Assembly: GCF_000314735.2 (NCBI RefSeq)
Contig: NZ_KB375270.1
Span: forward strand, 1,178,001 to 1,242,000
Direction of reading: 5' to 3'
From: Afipia felis ATCC 53690
Lineage (GTDB): Bacteria > Pseudomonadota > Alphaproteobacteria > Rhizobiales > Xanthobacteraceae
DNA: 64,000 nt
Shown: one piece after another, positions 46,154-56,384 of the stretch
Layout of the letters: each line of letters opens with the position of its first letter
Numbering within the stretch: position 1 is the first letter of the stretch
Position numbers and translations under genes: made by a program
The notes under the pieces: generated by a model
The model's input: only the letters and a program-made list of their open reading frames with translations
Told to the model about the DNA's origin: nothing
Databases searched by the model: none

Positions 46154-46260
46154 TTTCTGCAAGGCTCGGGGTCGCCGGATGCGACTGCTACCGGCGTTAT
46201 ACCCCAACCGTGACGACTATTGGATATCGCCGCACCGATAGCTTAACGCCAGTGCGTGCG

Positions 46261-46994
46261 CTACAGGCCGAGATAGGCCTTGCGCACCTGCGGATCGTCG
46301 ATCAGATCCTTGGCCGTGCCGCTATGGACGATGCGGCCTGTCTCCATGACGTAGCCGCGGTCTGCGCCCGACAGCGCCAGATGGATATCCTGCTCGACGA
46401 GCAGTACGGTCACGCCGTCGTTGCGGATCGAGGCTAGCACATCCATCAATTGCTCGGCGATCACTGGCGCGAGACCAAGGCTCATCTCGTCGATCATCAA
46501 AAGCTTCGGCGACGCCATCAGGCCGCGCGCCATGGCGCACATCTGCTGCTCGCCACCCGACATGCTGCCCGCGAGCTGGCGACGGCGTTCCGACAGTTTC
46601 GGAAACAGCGTGTACATCTTGTCGAGATCGCGCGCGATCGCGGCCTTGTCCTTGCGCTGGAACGCGCCCATCAGCAGGTTGTCCTGCACCGTCATGCGGT
46701 CGAACAATTGCCGTCCTTCCGGTACCTGCACGAGCCCCACGCCGAATGCCTGATCCGGTGTCATCGAAACGAGATTCTTGCCGTCGAGAATAATCTCGCC
46801 CGTGCAGGCAAGAACGCGCGACAGCGCGCGCAGCAACGTCGTCTTGCCAGCGCCGTTGCTGCCGACGAGCGCGACGATCTCCGCCGGATAGACATCGAGC
46901 GACACGTCGTTGAGCACCGGCATGCCGCCATAGCCGCCGCTGACGCCGCGCACGCTGAGCATCACGTCTTTCTTGTCCGCAACCGCCGCCATCG

Positions 46995-46998
<4 letters not shown>
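46261..46998 (-). CDS. livF: Branched-chain amino acid-type ABC transporter ATPase (LivF family)
   Basis: This is a 245-residue ATPase with Walker A GSNGAGKTT, signature SGGEQQMCAMARGLM and Walker B LLMIDEMSLGLAP. It has the short LivF form. Its ATG overlaps the stop of livG (ATGA), so translation is coupled. It is last in a five-gene ABC operon. The substrate is set by the binding protein at 49582-50799. Confidence 0.92.
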
Positions 46999-47725
<727 letters not shown>

Positions 47726-47729
<4 letters not shown>

Positions 47730-48673
47730 AGCCGGGTCGCCTTGATGTTTTCGGAGAAGTAACGCCAGCCCGTCTTGCGGAACTGGCGGATGATGTCGGC
47801 AAGGCCGCGCGGCATCAGCACGACTGCCGCGACTACCACGACGCCGAAGAACAGGCCCGCGATGCTGGTGACTTCGCTCGACAGCACTTCGGAGATCGCG
47901 GAGAGCGACAGCGCGCCCACGATCGGCCCGAGGATGGTGCCGGGACCGCCGAAGACCGCCATGATGATCATCTTGACGTTGAGGCTGATGTCGAACGCGC
48001 TTTCAGGATCGATGAACGTCACCCAATAGGCGTGGATGCCGCCCGCGAGCGAGCTGAACACGCCCGACAGCGCGAACGCCATCACCTTGTAGAGCGTCGT
48101 GTTGACGCCCATCACCTTGGCGCCCTCTTCGTTCTCGCGGATCGCAATCAGGCCGAAACCGAACTTGCTGCGCGACAGCCACCAGATCGTCAACGTCACC
48201 GCGACGAGCAGGCCGAGCGCCAATTCATAGAACAGCATGTCGTTGTTCAGCGGCGGCAGTACAAGGCCGATGTTCTGGCCCGCCAGCGGCACGTTGGACA
48301 CGATCGCCGCCATCACCTGCGCCAGAGCCAGCGTCGCGATCGCGAAGTAATGCCCCTTCAGCCGCAACACGGGAATGCCGAGCAGGATCGCGAACGCAAC
48401 GGCCAGCACGACGCCGAGGGCGAGACCCACGCCGAACGGCAGGTCCCACTGCACCATCGCGATGCCGACGCCGTAGCTACCAAGACCATAGAACACCGAA
48501 TTGCCGAAGGATGCATAACCGGTGTAGCCGCCGATGATGTTCCAGCCCTGCGCCAGTACGGCCAGCAGCAACGCGTTGATGCCGAATTGCACCAGCACGT
48601 CGGAGCCGAACCACGGCACCGCGATCAATACAATGAGCGCTATGAGGATGAGGATGGTGCGAAGCGCTTTCAT
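47726..48673 (-). CDS. livM: Branched-chain amino acid-type ABC transporter permease (LivM family)
   Basis: This is a 315-residue permease with about eight to ten helices and the LivM signatures GYTGYASFGNSVFYGLGSY and RENEEGAKVMGVNTTLYK, followed by GGIHAYWVTFIDPESAF. Its ATG overlaps the livH stop (ATGA). It forms the membrane channel with LivH. It is translationally coupled with its neighbours on both sides. Confidence 0.92.
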
Positions 48674-49533
48674 GCCGTTTTTCCAAGAAGGCCGCTCGGG
48701 CGCACGATCAGCACCAGCACCAGCACGCCGAAGCTCGCCACGTCGGCGAAGGTCGCGCCGATATAGAGCACCGCCAGCGATTCAATGATGCCGAGGAACA
48801 GGCCGCCGACGATCACGCCGAGTGGATTGTCGAGACCGCCGATGATGGCGATCGCGAACGATTTCGCCGTCAGCGTCGCGCCGATATAGGGGTTGATCTG
48901 CGACACCGTGCCATAAAGACCACCAGCGGCACCCGCGAGGCCAATGCCGATGCCAAAAGTCATCGCATAAAGATGGCGCGGCTCGACGCCGTAAAGGCGC
49001 GCGGCGACGAGGTTCTGCGCGGTCGCCCGAATGGCTCGGCCGAGCCGGGTGTGAAGAAGAAACAGCCACATCGCAACCGTCAGCACGATAGCGACGGCGA
49101 AGGCGAGAAGGCGCGCCAGCGGGAGCACGACGGCACCGAGCTGGATGCTGTTACCCGCATAGGAAGGATTGATGGTGCGGAAGTCAGCGGAGAATGCGAG
49201 CTGCGCGAGATAGGTCAGCACGACTTCCAGCCCGAAGGTGATGAGCAGCGTGTTGAACATCGGCGCCCGCACGACGAGGTTCAGAAGTCCTCGCTGCACG
49301 GCATAGCCGAAAGCGAACATCACCACCGCCGTAATCGGCAAGCCGAGAAAAGGATCGATACCGAGATACGTATAGAGATGCCAGGACAGATAGGCGCCGA
49401 GCATGATGAACGCGCCATGCGCCAGATTGACGATGTTCAGCACACCCCAAACCAGCGCGAGGCCGAGGGCCATCACGGCGTACAGCCCTCCGAGCAGTAC
49501 GCCGTTGACCAGAATTTGTATGAGCAGGTCCAA
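48670..49533 (-). CDS. livH: Branched-chain amino acid-type ABC transporter permease (LivH family)
   Basis: This is a 287-residue permease with the LivH signatures NGVLLGGLYAVMALGLALVW and NIVNLAHGAFIMLGAYLS and the conserved EP-type loop GVEPRHLYAMTFG. It starts at a TTG (49533) with AGAGGG upstream. It lies 48 bp after the binding protein gene. With LivM it forms the pore for a branched-chain amino acid-like or other small organic acid substrate. Confidence 0.92.
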   Translation of the reverse strand: MDLLIQILVNGVLLGGLYAVMALGLALVWGVLNIVNLAHGAFIMLGAYLSWHLYTYLGIDPFLGLPITAVVMFAFGYAVQRGLLNLVVRAPMFNTLLITFGLEVVLTYLAQLAFSADFRTINPSYAGNSIQLGAVVLPLARLLAFAVAIVLTVAMWLFLLHTRLGRAIRATAQNLVAARLYGVEPRHLYAMTFGIGIGLAGAAGGLYGTVSQINPYIGATLTAKSFAIAIIGGLDNPLGVIVGGLFLGIIESLAVLYIGATFADVASFGVLVLVLIVRPSGLLGKTA

Positions 49534-49581
49534 GATGCCCTCTCCCGTTCAGCCTCGGAATAGCAACGCCAAGCCGAAGGC

Positions 49582-50799
49582 TTAGCGTGCGTTCCAGGCC
49601 GGCATCGGATACTTCGGCGGATTGATCGCACCCTTGGTGCCGTAGATGGCGACAAGCTTCTCGCCCTGCACCTGGATCACCGTCTGCGGCAGGTCGATCT
49701 GGCCGTTGGCGGCAAAGGCGATCGGGCCGTAGATGCTCTCGAACTTCACCGCGGCGAGCGCATCGCGAACCTTCGCGGGATCGGTCGAACCGGCATCCTC
49801 GATCGCCTGAACCAGCGCCTCGACGTCGGCGGCGCCCGAAGCGGCGTGGTAGTCCGGCTCATAGTTGAACTTCGCCTTGTATTCGCTCTCGAACTTGGCC
49901 GCGTCGCCGAACCAGCGGTCCTTCAGGTCCGCCGAAGGCAGCCACGCAGTCATGCCGAAAGCGTAATCGGCATCCTTGCCAAGCGCCTTGCGGAAGTCTT
50001 CGCTCGGCACACCGACCGTGAACGAATACATCTTCGGCGCAACCGTGAGGCTCTTGGCCTGACGCACGAAGTTGAGAATTTCGGTCTCGTGACCTGCGAC
50101 CAGCACCGCATCGACGTTCTTGCTGCGGATCTGCGACAGCAGCGAATTGAAGTCCGTCGCGTTAGTGCTGTAGCGCTCGTCCATCACGACGTCGAAACCG
50201 GCAGCCTTGAGCTTGGGCCGGGTGCCGTCGGCCACTGACACGTCGAAGGAGTCGTCGGCGTACAACAGCGCCACCGACTTCGGCGCGGGCTTCAAACCCT
50301 TCATCATGTCGATGGTGGAGCCGAAATAGTTGCTGGCGGGCGCCAGCGTGCCGAAGATGTATTTGAACTTACGAGCGAAGATCTGGTCCGAAGCACCACC
50401 GCCTTGCACCATCGGGATCTTGTATTTTTCCGACACGGCGGAATCGGCCAGCGCGAAGTTGCTGGCAAACGGCCCGAGCAGGAAGTCCACCTTGTCCTGC
50501 GAGACGAGCTGGGTGTACTGCCGCACGCTCAAATTCACATCGGACTGGTTATCGTAAATCTTGAGAACGACCTTGCGCTTCTCGTTACCGACCTTCACGC
50601 CGCCAGCCGCGTTGATCTTTTCGACCGCGAGTTCATAGGCGTCGCGGTAATAGCGGCCGGTGTTAGCGACGGGGCCGGTCAACTGCACCGACGCGCCGAA
50701 AACGATGTCCTTCGCAGTCGCCGGATTGGCCGCAAACGCCAATACCGCAGCAGAAGCTGCAGCAATCAAAGTCTTTTTGGAGATCAATCGGTTCGACAT
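49582..50799 (-). CDS. Periplasmic binding protein of a Liv-type ABC transporter
   Basis: This is a 405-residue type I periplasmic-binding-fold protein with a signal peptide (about 1-29, ending NPATA-KD). The mature part begins [17 protein letters not shown]. Family members bind leucine, other amino acids, amides, urea or aromatic and dicarboxylic acids; the ligand is not readable here. The ATG at 50799 is chosen; a GTG three codons upstream also exists. It heads the livH-livM-livG-livF operon. A terminator and a gap of about 200 bp separate it from the oxc-frc operon upstream, so regulation is probably separate. Confidence 0.85.
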   Translation of the reverse strand: MSNRLISKKTLIAAASAAVLAFAANPATAKDIVFGASVQLTGPVANTGRYYRDAYELAVEKINAAGGVKVGNEKRKVVLKIYDNQSDVNLSVRQYTQLVSQDKVDFLLGPFASNFALADSAVSEKYKIPMVQGGGASDQIFARKFKYIFGTLAPASNYFGSTIDMMKGLKPAPKSVALLYADDSFDVSVADGTRPKLKAAGFDVVMDERYSTNATDFNSLLSQIRSKNVDAVLVAGHETEILNFVRQAKSLTVAPKMYSFTVGVPSEDFRKALGKDADYAFGMTAWLPSADLKDRWFGDAAKFESEYKAKFNYEPDYHAASGAADVEALVQAIEDAGSTDPAKVRDALAAVKFESIYGPIAFAANGQIDLPQTVIQVQGEKLVAIYGTKGAINPPKYPMPAWNAR

Positions 50800-50945
50800 G
50801 GCTATCACCCGCTCTCTAACGAAAATGAGATATCGCTTGATAAGGCTGCGACAGAAAAACGCAACCGTCGAGGCTTGCCACTATCGTTTAAAGATGCCTT
50901 GGCGGTACCGACCAATCCCGCTCGCGCTGCATTGCAGCGCATAAA

Positions 50946-50974
50946 TAAAAAAAGGCCGGGGCAAAGCCCCGGCC
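50946..50974 (-). terminator. Rho-independent terminator of the oxc-frc operon
   Basis: A 9-bp stem (GGCCGGGGC at 50954-50962 with GCCCCGGCC at 50966-50974, 3-base loop) is followed on the minus strand by a long T-run. It lies 28 bp past the frc stop. Confidence 0.9.
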
Positions 50975-51002
50975 AAGGTCATCCTCGGGGGAGAGACTTG
51001 AG

Positions 51003-52277
51003 TTACTCGGCGGCGAGCGGAACTTCGCCGAGCGCGCCGGACGAGCGGATGTCGCTGATCTGGTTGTCGGAGAACTTCAGAACTTCGCGCAGGATTTCAT
51101 CGGTGTGCTCGCCGAGCAGCGGCGAACGCACCACTTCCGTCGGGCTGTCGGACAGCTTGATCGGGTTGCCGACCGAGATGTACTTGCCGCGGGTCGGATG
51201 ATCGACTTCGACAAGCGTGCCGGTCGCATACAGCGACTTGTCCTCGGAGATTTCCTTCATCGACAGGATCGGGCCGCACGGAATGTCGACCTTGTTGAGG
51301 ATGTCCATGCACTCGAACTTGGTCTTGGTCATGGTCCACTGCTCGATGCGACCGAAAATCTCGTTCAGGCGCGGCAGGCGGGCTGCCGGCTTGGCGTAGT
51401 TCGGATCGGTCTTCCAGGTGGGCTCGCCGATCACGTCGCAGATCTTCTCCCAGACCGGAGCCTGGGTGATGAAGTACAGGTAAGCGTTCGGGTCGGTTTC
51501 CCAGCCCTTGCACTTCACGATGCGGCCCGGCTGGCCGCCACCGGAATCGTTGCCGGCGCGCGGGGTGGCTTCGCCGAACGGAATGCCCTCGCCGAACTGG
51601 CTGTATTCCTTGAGCGGGCCATGCGCGAGGCGCTGCTGGTCGCGCAGCTTGACGCGGCACAGGTTGAGCACGCCGTCCTGCATCGCGACGGTAACGCGCT
51701 GGCCCTTGCCCGACTGGGTGCGATGGTAAAGCGCGGTGACGATGCCGAGCGCCAGGTGCAGGCCGGTGCCGCTATCGCCGATCTGGGCGCCGGTCACGAG
51801 AGGCAGGCCGTCACGGAAGCCCGTGGTCGAAGCCGAACCGCCGGTGCACTGCGCGACGTTTTCGTAAACCTTGCAGTCCTCGAACGGACCGGGGCCGAAG
51901 CCCTTGATCGAAGCAACGATCAGCTTCGGATTGATCTTCTGGATGTTTTCCCAGGTGAAGCCCATGCGGTCGAGCACGCCGGGGGCAAAGTTTTCGACCA
52001 TGACATCGCAGCTCTTCATGAGCGCGGTGAGGACTTCCTTGCCCTTCGCGTTCTTCGCATCGAGCGTGAGCGAACGCTTGTTATGGTTCAGCATCGTGAA
52101 ATACAGGCTGTCCGCGTTCGGGACATCCTGAAGCTGACCGCGGGTGATGTCGCCGGTGCCGGGACGCTCAACCTTGATAACGTCCGCGCCGAACCACGCG
52201 AGTAGCTGAGTACAAGTCGGTCCCGATTGAACGTGAGTAAAGTCCAGAATACGGACCCCGTTGAGCGCCTTCGTCAT
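51003..52277 (-). CDS. frc: Formyl-CoA:oxalate CoA-transferase (class III CoA-transferase)
   Basis: This is a 424-residue protein. It aligns along its length with the Oxalobacter Frc family: [21 protein letters not shown] at the N terminus, catalytic aspartate D168 in [37 protein letters not shown] and [14 protein letters not shown] sequence at the end. It transfers CoA from formyl-CoA (or another acyl-CoA donor) to oxalate, giving oxalyl-CoA in the cytoplasm. The ATG at 52277 is chosen because GGAGGA lies just upstream; a second ATG nine codons earlier lacks such a site. It follows oxc by 76 bp on the same strand and is ended by a strong terminator. CoA donor specificity is inferred. Confidence 0.94.
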   Translation of the reverse strand: MTKALNGVRILDFTHVQSGPTCTQLLAWFGADVIKVERPGTGDITRGQLQDVPNADSLYFTMLNHNKRSLTLDAKNAKGKEVLTALMKSCDVMVENFAPGVLDRMGFTWENIQKINPKLIVASIKGFGPGPFEDCKVYENVAQCTGGSASTTGFRDGLPLVTGAQIGDSGTGLHLALGIVTALYHRTQSGKGQRVTVAMQDGVLNLCRVKLRDQQRLAHGPLKEYSQFGEGIPFGEATPRAGNDSGGGQPGRIVKCKGWETDPNAYLYFITQAPVWEKICDVIGEPTWKTDPNYAKPAARLPRLNEIFGRIEQWTMTKTKFECMDILNKVDIPCGPILSMKEISEDKSLYATGTLVEVDHPTRGKYISVGNPIKLSDSPTEVVRSPLLGEHTDEILREVLKFSDNQISDIRSSGALGEVPLAAE

Positions 52278-52353
52278 AGCTTCCTCCAGTTGATTCTTAT
52301 TCACCTTTGTCCCGACCGCCCCTTCCCGAAGGAAGAGGCGCCGGAGTTGTCAC

Positions 52354-54093
52354 TCATTTCTTCTTCACAACCACGCTTTGCGGATTGAGGCTGCCGATGT
52401 TGCCGCTCTCGGTACCCGCTGCCGGATCGATCACCGCGTTGATGAGGGTCGGCTTGCCGGAATCCATGGCGGCGATGACGGCGCGCTTCAGTTCATCCGG
52501 CGTCGTCACGTGAACGCCGACACCGCCAAACGCTTCCATCATCTTGTCGTAGCGAGCGTCCTTCACGAACACCATCGGCGCAACGTCGGGACCGCCCGTC
52601 GGATTGACGTCGGTGCCGCGATAGATGCCGTTGTTGTTGAAGATCACGACGCAGACCGGCAGGTTGTAGCGGCAGATCGTCTCCACCTCCATGCCGGAGA
52701 AGCCGAACGCGCTGTCGCCCTCGATCGCGAGGACCGGCTGGCCGGTTTCGACAGCCGCGGCCACGGCAAAGCCCATGCCGATGCCCATCACGCCCCAGGT
52801 ACCGACGTCGAGACGCTTGCGCGGCTTGTACATGTCGATGATGCCGCGAGCGAGGTCGAGCGTGTTGGCGCCTTCGTTGACAAGGATCGCATCCGGACGA
52901 TCCTTGATGATCGTGCGGAGTGCGCCGAGCGCGCTGTGGTAGTTCATCGGCGAAGCGTTGTTCATCAGCTTCGGCGCCATCTTTGCGATGTTGGCTTCCT
53001 TCTTGGCGTTGACGGAGCCAGTCCAGTCGGCAGGAGCCTTCGCCCACTTGCTGTCCATGCCTGCGAGCAGAGCGGACACGCAGGAGCCGATATCGCCCAC
53101 CAGCGGCGCGACGATTTCGACGTTCGAGTCCATTTCCTTCGGCTCGATATCGATCTGAATGAACTTCTTGGGTTCGGAGCCCCAGCTCTTGCCCTTGCCG
53201 TGCGACAGCAGCCAGTTGAGGCGTGCGCCGATCAGCATGACGACGTCGGAGTCCTTCAGCACGGTCGAACGCGCTGCGCCGGCCGACAGCGGATGCGTAT
53301 CCGGCAGAATGCCCTTGGCCATCGACATCGGCAGGAACGGAATGCCGGTCTTTTCGATCAGTTCACGGATCTTGTCGTCGACCTGCGCGTAGGAAGCGCC
53401 CTTGCCCAGAATGATCAGAGGGCGCTTGGCACCCTTGAGCACGTCGAGCGCGCGCTTGACGGCGGACGGCGCAGGAATCTGCTCCGGCGCAGCGTCGATC
53501 ACCTTGACGAGCGACTTGGCGCCCGCTTCCGCGGTCATGACCTGCGAGAAGAACTTCGCCGGCAGATCGAGATAGACGCCACCCGGACGGCCCGAGCAGG
53601 CAGCGCGGATCGCGCGAGCAATGCCGATGCCGACATCCTGCGCGTGCAGCACGCGGAAGGCCGCCTTGCAGAGCGGCTTGGCGATCGCGAGCTGATCCAT
53701 TTCTTCGTAGTCGCCCTGCTGGAGGTCGACGATCTCACGCTCGGACGAGCCGGAGATCAGGATCATCGGAAAACAGTTGGTGGTGGCGTTGGCGAGCGCC
53801 GTCAGACCGTTGAGGAAGCCGGGAGCCGAAACGGTGAGGCAGATGCCGGGCTTCTGGGTCAGGTATCCAGCGATCGCGGCGGCGTTGCCGGCGTGCTGCT
53901 CGTGACGGAACGAAATGACACGGATGCCCTCGCCCTGAGCCATACGGCAGAGATCCGAAATCGGAATCCCCGGCACGGCATAAATCGTGTTGATATCGTT
54001 CAGCTTGAGCGCGTCGATGACGAGATGGAAGCCATCCGTCAATTCCTGCTCTGCTGCATTGGTGTCAACGTTTGCTACTGCTGCTACTGACAT
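52354..54093 (-). CDS. oxc: Oxalyl-CoA decarboxylase
   Basis: This is a 579-residue thiamine diphosphate enzyme with an N-terminal pyrimidine-binding domain whose catalytic glutamate is E65 in [12 protein letters not shown]. It has a central domain and a C-terminal diphosphate-binding domain with [11 protein letters not shown] near 459-469 and [13 protein letters not shown]. The length and sequence match the Oxalobacter/YfdU group. It converts oxalyl-CoA to formyl-CoA and CO2. The ATG at 54093 has GGGAGG upstream; an in-frame ATG at 54114 is less likely. It heads the oxc-frc operon and is divergent from the oxalate-type transporter, with 657 bp between them. Confidence 0.95.
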   Translation of the reverse strand: MSVAAVANVDTNAAEQELTDGFHLVIDALKLNDINTIYAVPGIPISDLCRMAQGEGIRVISFRHEQHAGNAAAIAGYLTQKPGICLTVSAPGFLNGLTALANATTNCFPMILISGSSEREIVDLQQGDYEEMDQLAIAKPLCKAAFRVLHAQDVGIGIARAIRAACSGRPGGVYLDLPAKFFSQVMTAEAGAKSLVKVIDAAPEQIPAPSAVKRALDVLKGAKRPLIILGKGASYAQVDDKIRELIEKTGIPFLPMSMAKGILPDTHPLSAGAARSTVLKDSDVVMLIGARLNWLLSHGKGKSWGSEPKKFIQIDIEPKEMDSNVEIVAPLVGDIGSCVSALLAGMDSKWAKAPADWTGSVNAKKEANIAKMAPKLMNNASPMNYHSALGALRTIIKDRPDAILVNEGANTLDLARGIIDMYKPRKRLDVGTWGVMGIGMGFAVAAAVETGQPVLAIEGDSAFGFSGMEVETICRYNLPVCVVIFNNNGIYRGTDVNPTGGPDVAPMVFVKDARYDKMMEAFGGVGVHVTTPDELKRAVIAAMDSGKPTLINAVIDPAAGTESGNIGSLNPQSVVVKKK

Positions 54094-54401
54094 CAGTACC
54101 CTCCCAGGGTTCATTCCGCTTCACGCGGTTTTCTATCGAGGTGACCTGCTCGCGAGGAACGAGCTGCTTGTGTTTTGGTGGATCGTCGTTCGTAAAATCA
54201 TGGCTTACAGATGAGACTTCTTACATCCGCTGCAGACCTATCCAGCCTGTGAACGTGTGATCGGCTGCCGAGCGCCACAACCTCATCTTCATCGCCGAAG
54301 CTGCGAAGATATCGGGTTGGGCAGGCGCGCCCCACTCATCGTCACAAGCCGAGCATCCGATAAACCACATATGAAATGCATATCGTTGCTGAAAAAATCC
54401 A

Positions 54402-54420
54402 TTGGCATACAAAATACCAA
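54402..54420. promoter_or_regulatory. Palindromic operator candidate A of the oxalate island
   Basis: TTGGCAT-ACAAA-ATACCAA: two 7-bp half-sites (TTGGYAT / ATRCCAA) separated by 5 bp. The arms are identical to those at 54685. Half-sites of the TTGGTATACCAA type are usual for FCD-subfamily GntR regulators, and one (60756-61511) is encoded at the end of the cluster. Confidence 0.7.
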
Positions 54421-54684
54421 GTGTCAACGACGACGCGGATGCCTCCACACTCCTTTCAGTAGCCAAATGTCGCAGACTGATGGCTGTGGCAGCCTATTCC
54501 CCCATTCGACTCAGTCCCGCCGGCTACAGCGACGGTTCCGTCGTCTCACGACATAAAACGGCAGCAGAAAAAATTTATCCAATAATAATAAGGCGTAAGG
54601 TGGATATTTTAATGCAGTCCGGCAGCGTTTTCGGCCGGAATGATGCGCATAACAGCGCAGTTTTGATCGATACCCTCTTGCCTA

Positions 54685-54703
54685 TTGGCATATCATATAC
54701 CAA
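54685..54703. promoter_or_regulatory. Palindromic operator candidate B, before the transporter gene
   Basis: TTGGCAT-ATCAT-ATACCAA has the same arms and the same 5-bp spacing as 54402-54420 but a different spacer, which argues that the arms are under selection. It ends 47 bp before the chosen ATG of the MFS transporter. Confidence 0.75.
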
Positions 54704-54750
54704 AATCACCCTACGCACTTCGACTAAGAAAGTGCCTTTGGGAGGAATTT

Positions 54751-56055
54751 ATGACGCTATCGACAGGGAATGACGTCACCCGTGTGAGCGACGCGTATCG
54801 CTGGACTCAGCTTGCGCTCGGCGTTGCTTGCATGGTGATGATTGCGAACCTTCAGTACGGCTGGACCTTCTTCGTCCCCGACATCGAAAAACAATTCGGC
54901 TGGGATCGCGCGTCGATCCAATGGGCCTTCACCCTCTTCGTGCTCTTCGAAACCTGGCTCGTGCCAGTCGAGGGCTGGATCGTCGACAAGTACGGCCCGC
55001 GCCTCGTGATCCTGATGGGCGGCGCGTTTTGCGCCATCGGCTGGGTCATCAACTCCTACGCGGCGTCGCTGAGCGCTTTCTATCTCGGCCAGGTCATCGC
55101 GGGTATCGGCGCGGGCGCTGTATACGGCACTTGCGTCGGCAACGCGCTGAAGTGGTTTCCTGACAAGCGCGGTCTTTGCGCGGGTATCACCGCAGCAGGC
55201 TTTGGTGCTGGCTCTGCCTTCACCGTCGCTCCCATTCAGGCCATGATCAAGGACGACGGCTTCCAAAACGCGTTCTTCAATTTCGGCATCGGCCAGGGCG
55301 TGATCTGCATGATTCTGGCGCTCTTCATTTTTGCGCCAAAACCCGGCCAGACTCCGAAGCCGGTGGTGAACACCAACATCCAGCAGACCCGCCGCGACTA
55401 CAGCCCGAGCGAAGTCGCCAAGACCGGCGTGTTCTGGCTGATGTATTTCATGTTCGTCATCGTCGGCGCCGGCGGCCTGCTCGTCACCGCCAACCTGAAG
55501 CCGATCGCAGCCGACTGGAATATCGCCAACTCCCCCGTCACGATCGCCGGTCTGACGATGACCGCGGTGACCTTCGCCGCAACCATCGACCGCGTGCTGA
55601 ACGGCCTCACCCGTCCGTTCTTCGGCTGGATCTCCGATAGGATCGGACGCGAGAACACCATGTTCATCGCATTCGGTCTGGAAGGTGTCGGCATCGCGGC
55701 GCTTTATCTGTGGGGCCACGACCCGCTCTGGTTCGTAATCCTGACCGGCTCCGTGTTCTTCGCATGGGGCGAGATCTACAGCCTGTTTCCGGCAGCCTGC
55801 ACCGACACCTACGGCACGAAATTCGCAACGACCAACGCGGGCATGCTTTACACCGCGAAGGGGTTTGCGGCGCTTCTCGTACCGTTCGGCAACTACATGC
55901 AGCAGGCCACGGGCAGCTGGGATGGCGTCTTCCTGCTTGCTGCAGGCGCGAACATCCTCGCCTCCCTGCTGGCCGTCTTCGTGTTGAAGCCCTGGCGCAA
56001 GTCTGTTGTTATGAACAGCCAGCTTCCAAACGCCGCAGGTCATTTGGCCACGTAA
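54751..56055 (+). CDS. OxlT-like major facilitator transporter, probable oxalate/formate antiporter
   Basis: This is a 434-residue MFS protein with twelve predicted helices. It has the OxlT-family features WTFFVPDIEKQFGWDRASIQ near the N terminus, VEGWIVDKYGPR in loop 2-3, and a lysine (K370) in the LYTAKGFAALLVPF segment of helix 11, matching the essential Lys355 of OxlT. Basic residues R281/R288 lie in the helix 8 region. It would exchange external oxalate for formate or import oxalate. I chose the ATG at 54751 because GGAGG ends five bases upstream; the open frame extends further upstream but over an operator. It is divergent from oxc-frc and followed by the fused ligase. Substrate is inferred from family and context. 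Confidence 0.88.
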   Translation: MTLSTGNDVTRVSDAYRWTQLALGVACMVMIANLQYGWTFFVPDIEKQFGWDRASIQWAFTLFVLFETWLVPVEGWIVDKYGPRLVILMGGAFCAIGWVINSYAASLSAFYLGQVIAGIGAGAVYGTCVGNALKWFPDKRGLCAGITAAGFGAGSAFTVAPIQAMIKDDGFQNAFFNFGIGQGVICMILALFIFAPKPGQTPKPVVNTNIQQTRRDYSPSEVAKTGVFWLMYFMFVIVGAGGLLVTANLKPIAADWNIANSPVTIAGLTMTAVTFAATIDRVLNGLTRPFFGWISDRIGRENTMFIAFGLEGVGIAALYLWGHDPLWFVILTGSVFFAWGEIYSLFPAACTDTYGTKFATTNAGMLYTAKGFAALLVPFGNYMQQATGSWDGVFLLAAGANILASLLAVFVLKPWRKSVVMNSQLPNAAGHLAT

Positions 56056-56384
56056 AACCCCAGCAAAATCGAGCCCGCCGGATATTCCGGCGGGCTCCCG
56101 CCTTTGACAAATCCGATCCCAAGCATGTCTAATATCCGGTATGCCACGCCTGATATTTGAAATACCAAACGGGCAAACGCATTTGAAATAACCCTCGCCG
56201 CCAGCCAAAAGCGGTGGCGAACGAATTTAAAAAACCGATCGCTCTGATATGGGCTATAGCGGCCAGCAGATCGCCTCGGGAAACCATCTGAACGGACGGC
56301 AACGTCCCGTTCGATACAAGAAGCAACGCCGATACCCTATCGGCAGACGCGACGATCAACGTTGAAAAACATCGGAGTTTACTT
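56056..56384. other. Intergenic region before the fused CoA ligase, with operator-like site and direct repeat
   Basis: This 329-bp gap has no gene. It holds a GGTATGCC core at 56138-56145, an operator-like site at 56150-56168, and two copies of ATTTGAAATA (56155-56164 and 56181-56190). A ribosome site GGAG precedes the ATG at 56385. It suggests the ligase-sucCD genes have their own promoter besides any read-through from the transporter. Confidence 0.6.
56150..56168. promoter_or_regulatory. Degraded operator candidate C, before the fused CoA ligase
   Basis: CTGATAT-TTGAA-ATACCAA keeps a perfect right half-site (ATACCAA) at the same 5-bp spacing, with a weak left half. A separate GGTATGCC core lies just upstream at 56138-56145. 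Confidence 0.5.

Larger units (their letters stand above)
54094..54750. other. Long divergent intergenic region between oxc and the MFS transporter
   Basis: This 657-bp stretch between divergent starts has no convincing gene; the open frames in it lack coding-like base use and do not resemble proteins. It contains two identical-arm palindromes (54402-54420 and 54685-54703), an AT-rich block near 54540-54620 and the ribosome site GGAGG at 54741-54745. Its size suggests separate promoters for each side, a long leader, or an unannotated small RNA. Confidence 0.6.

Noticed and set aside
52378..54090. Long plus-strand open frame opposite oxc
   Set aside because: It is an antisense shadow; oxc on the other strand has complete ThDP motifs and a good ribosome site.
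54221..54684. Short open frames on both strands inside the oxc-transporter gap
   Set aside because: They lack GC-rich third positions, ribosome sites and similarity to known proteins. The region is better explained as regulatory.
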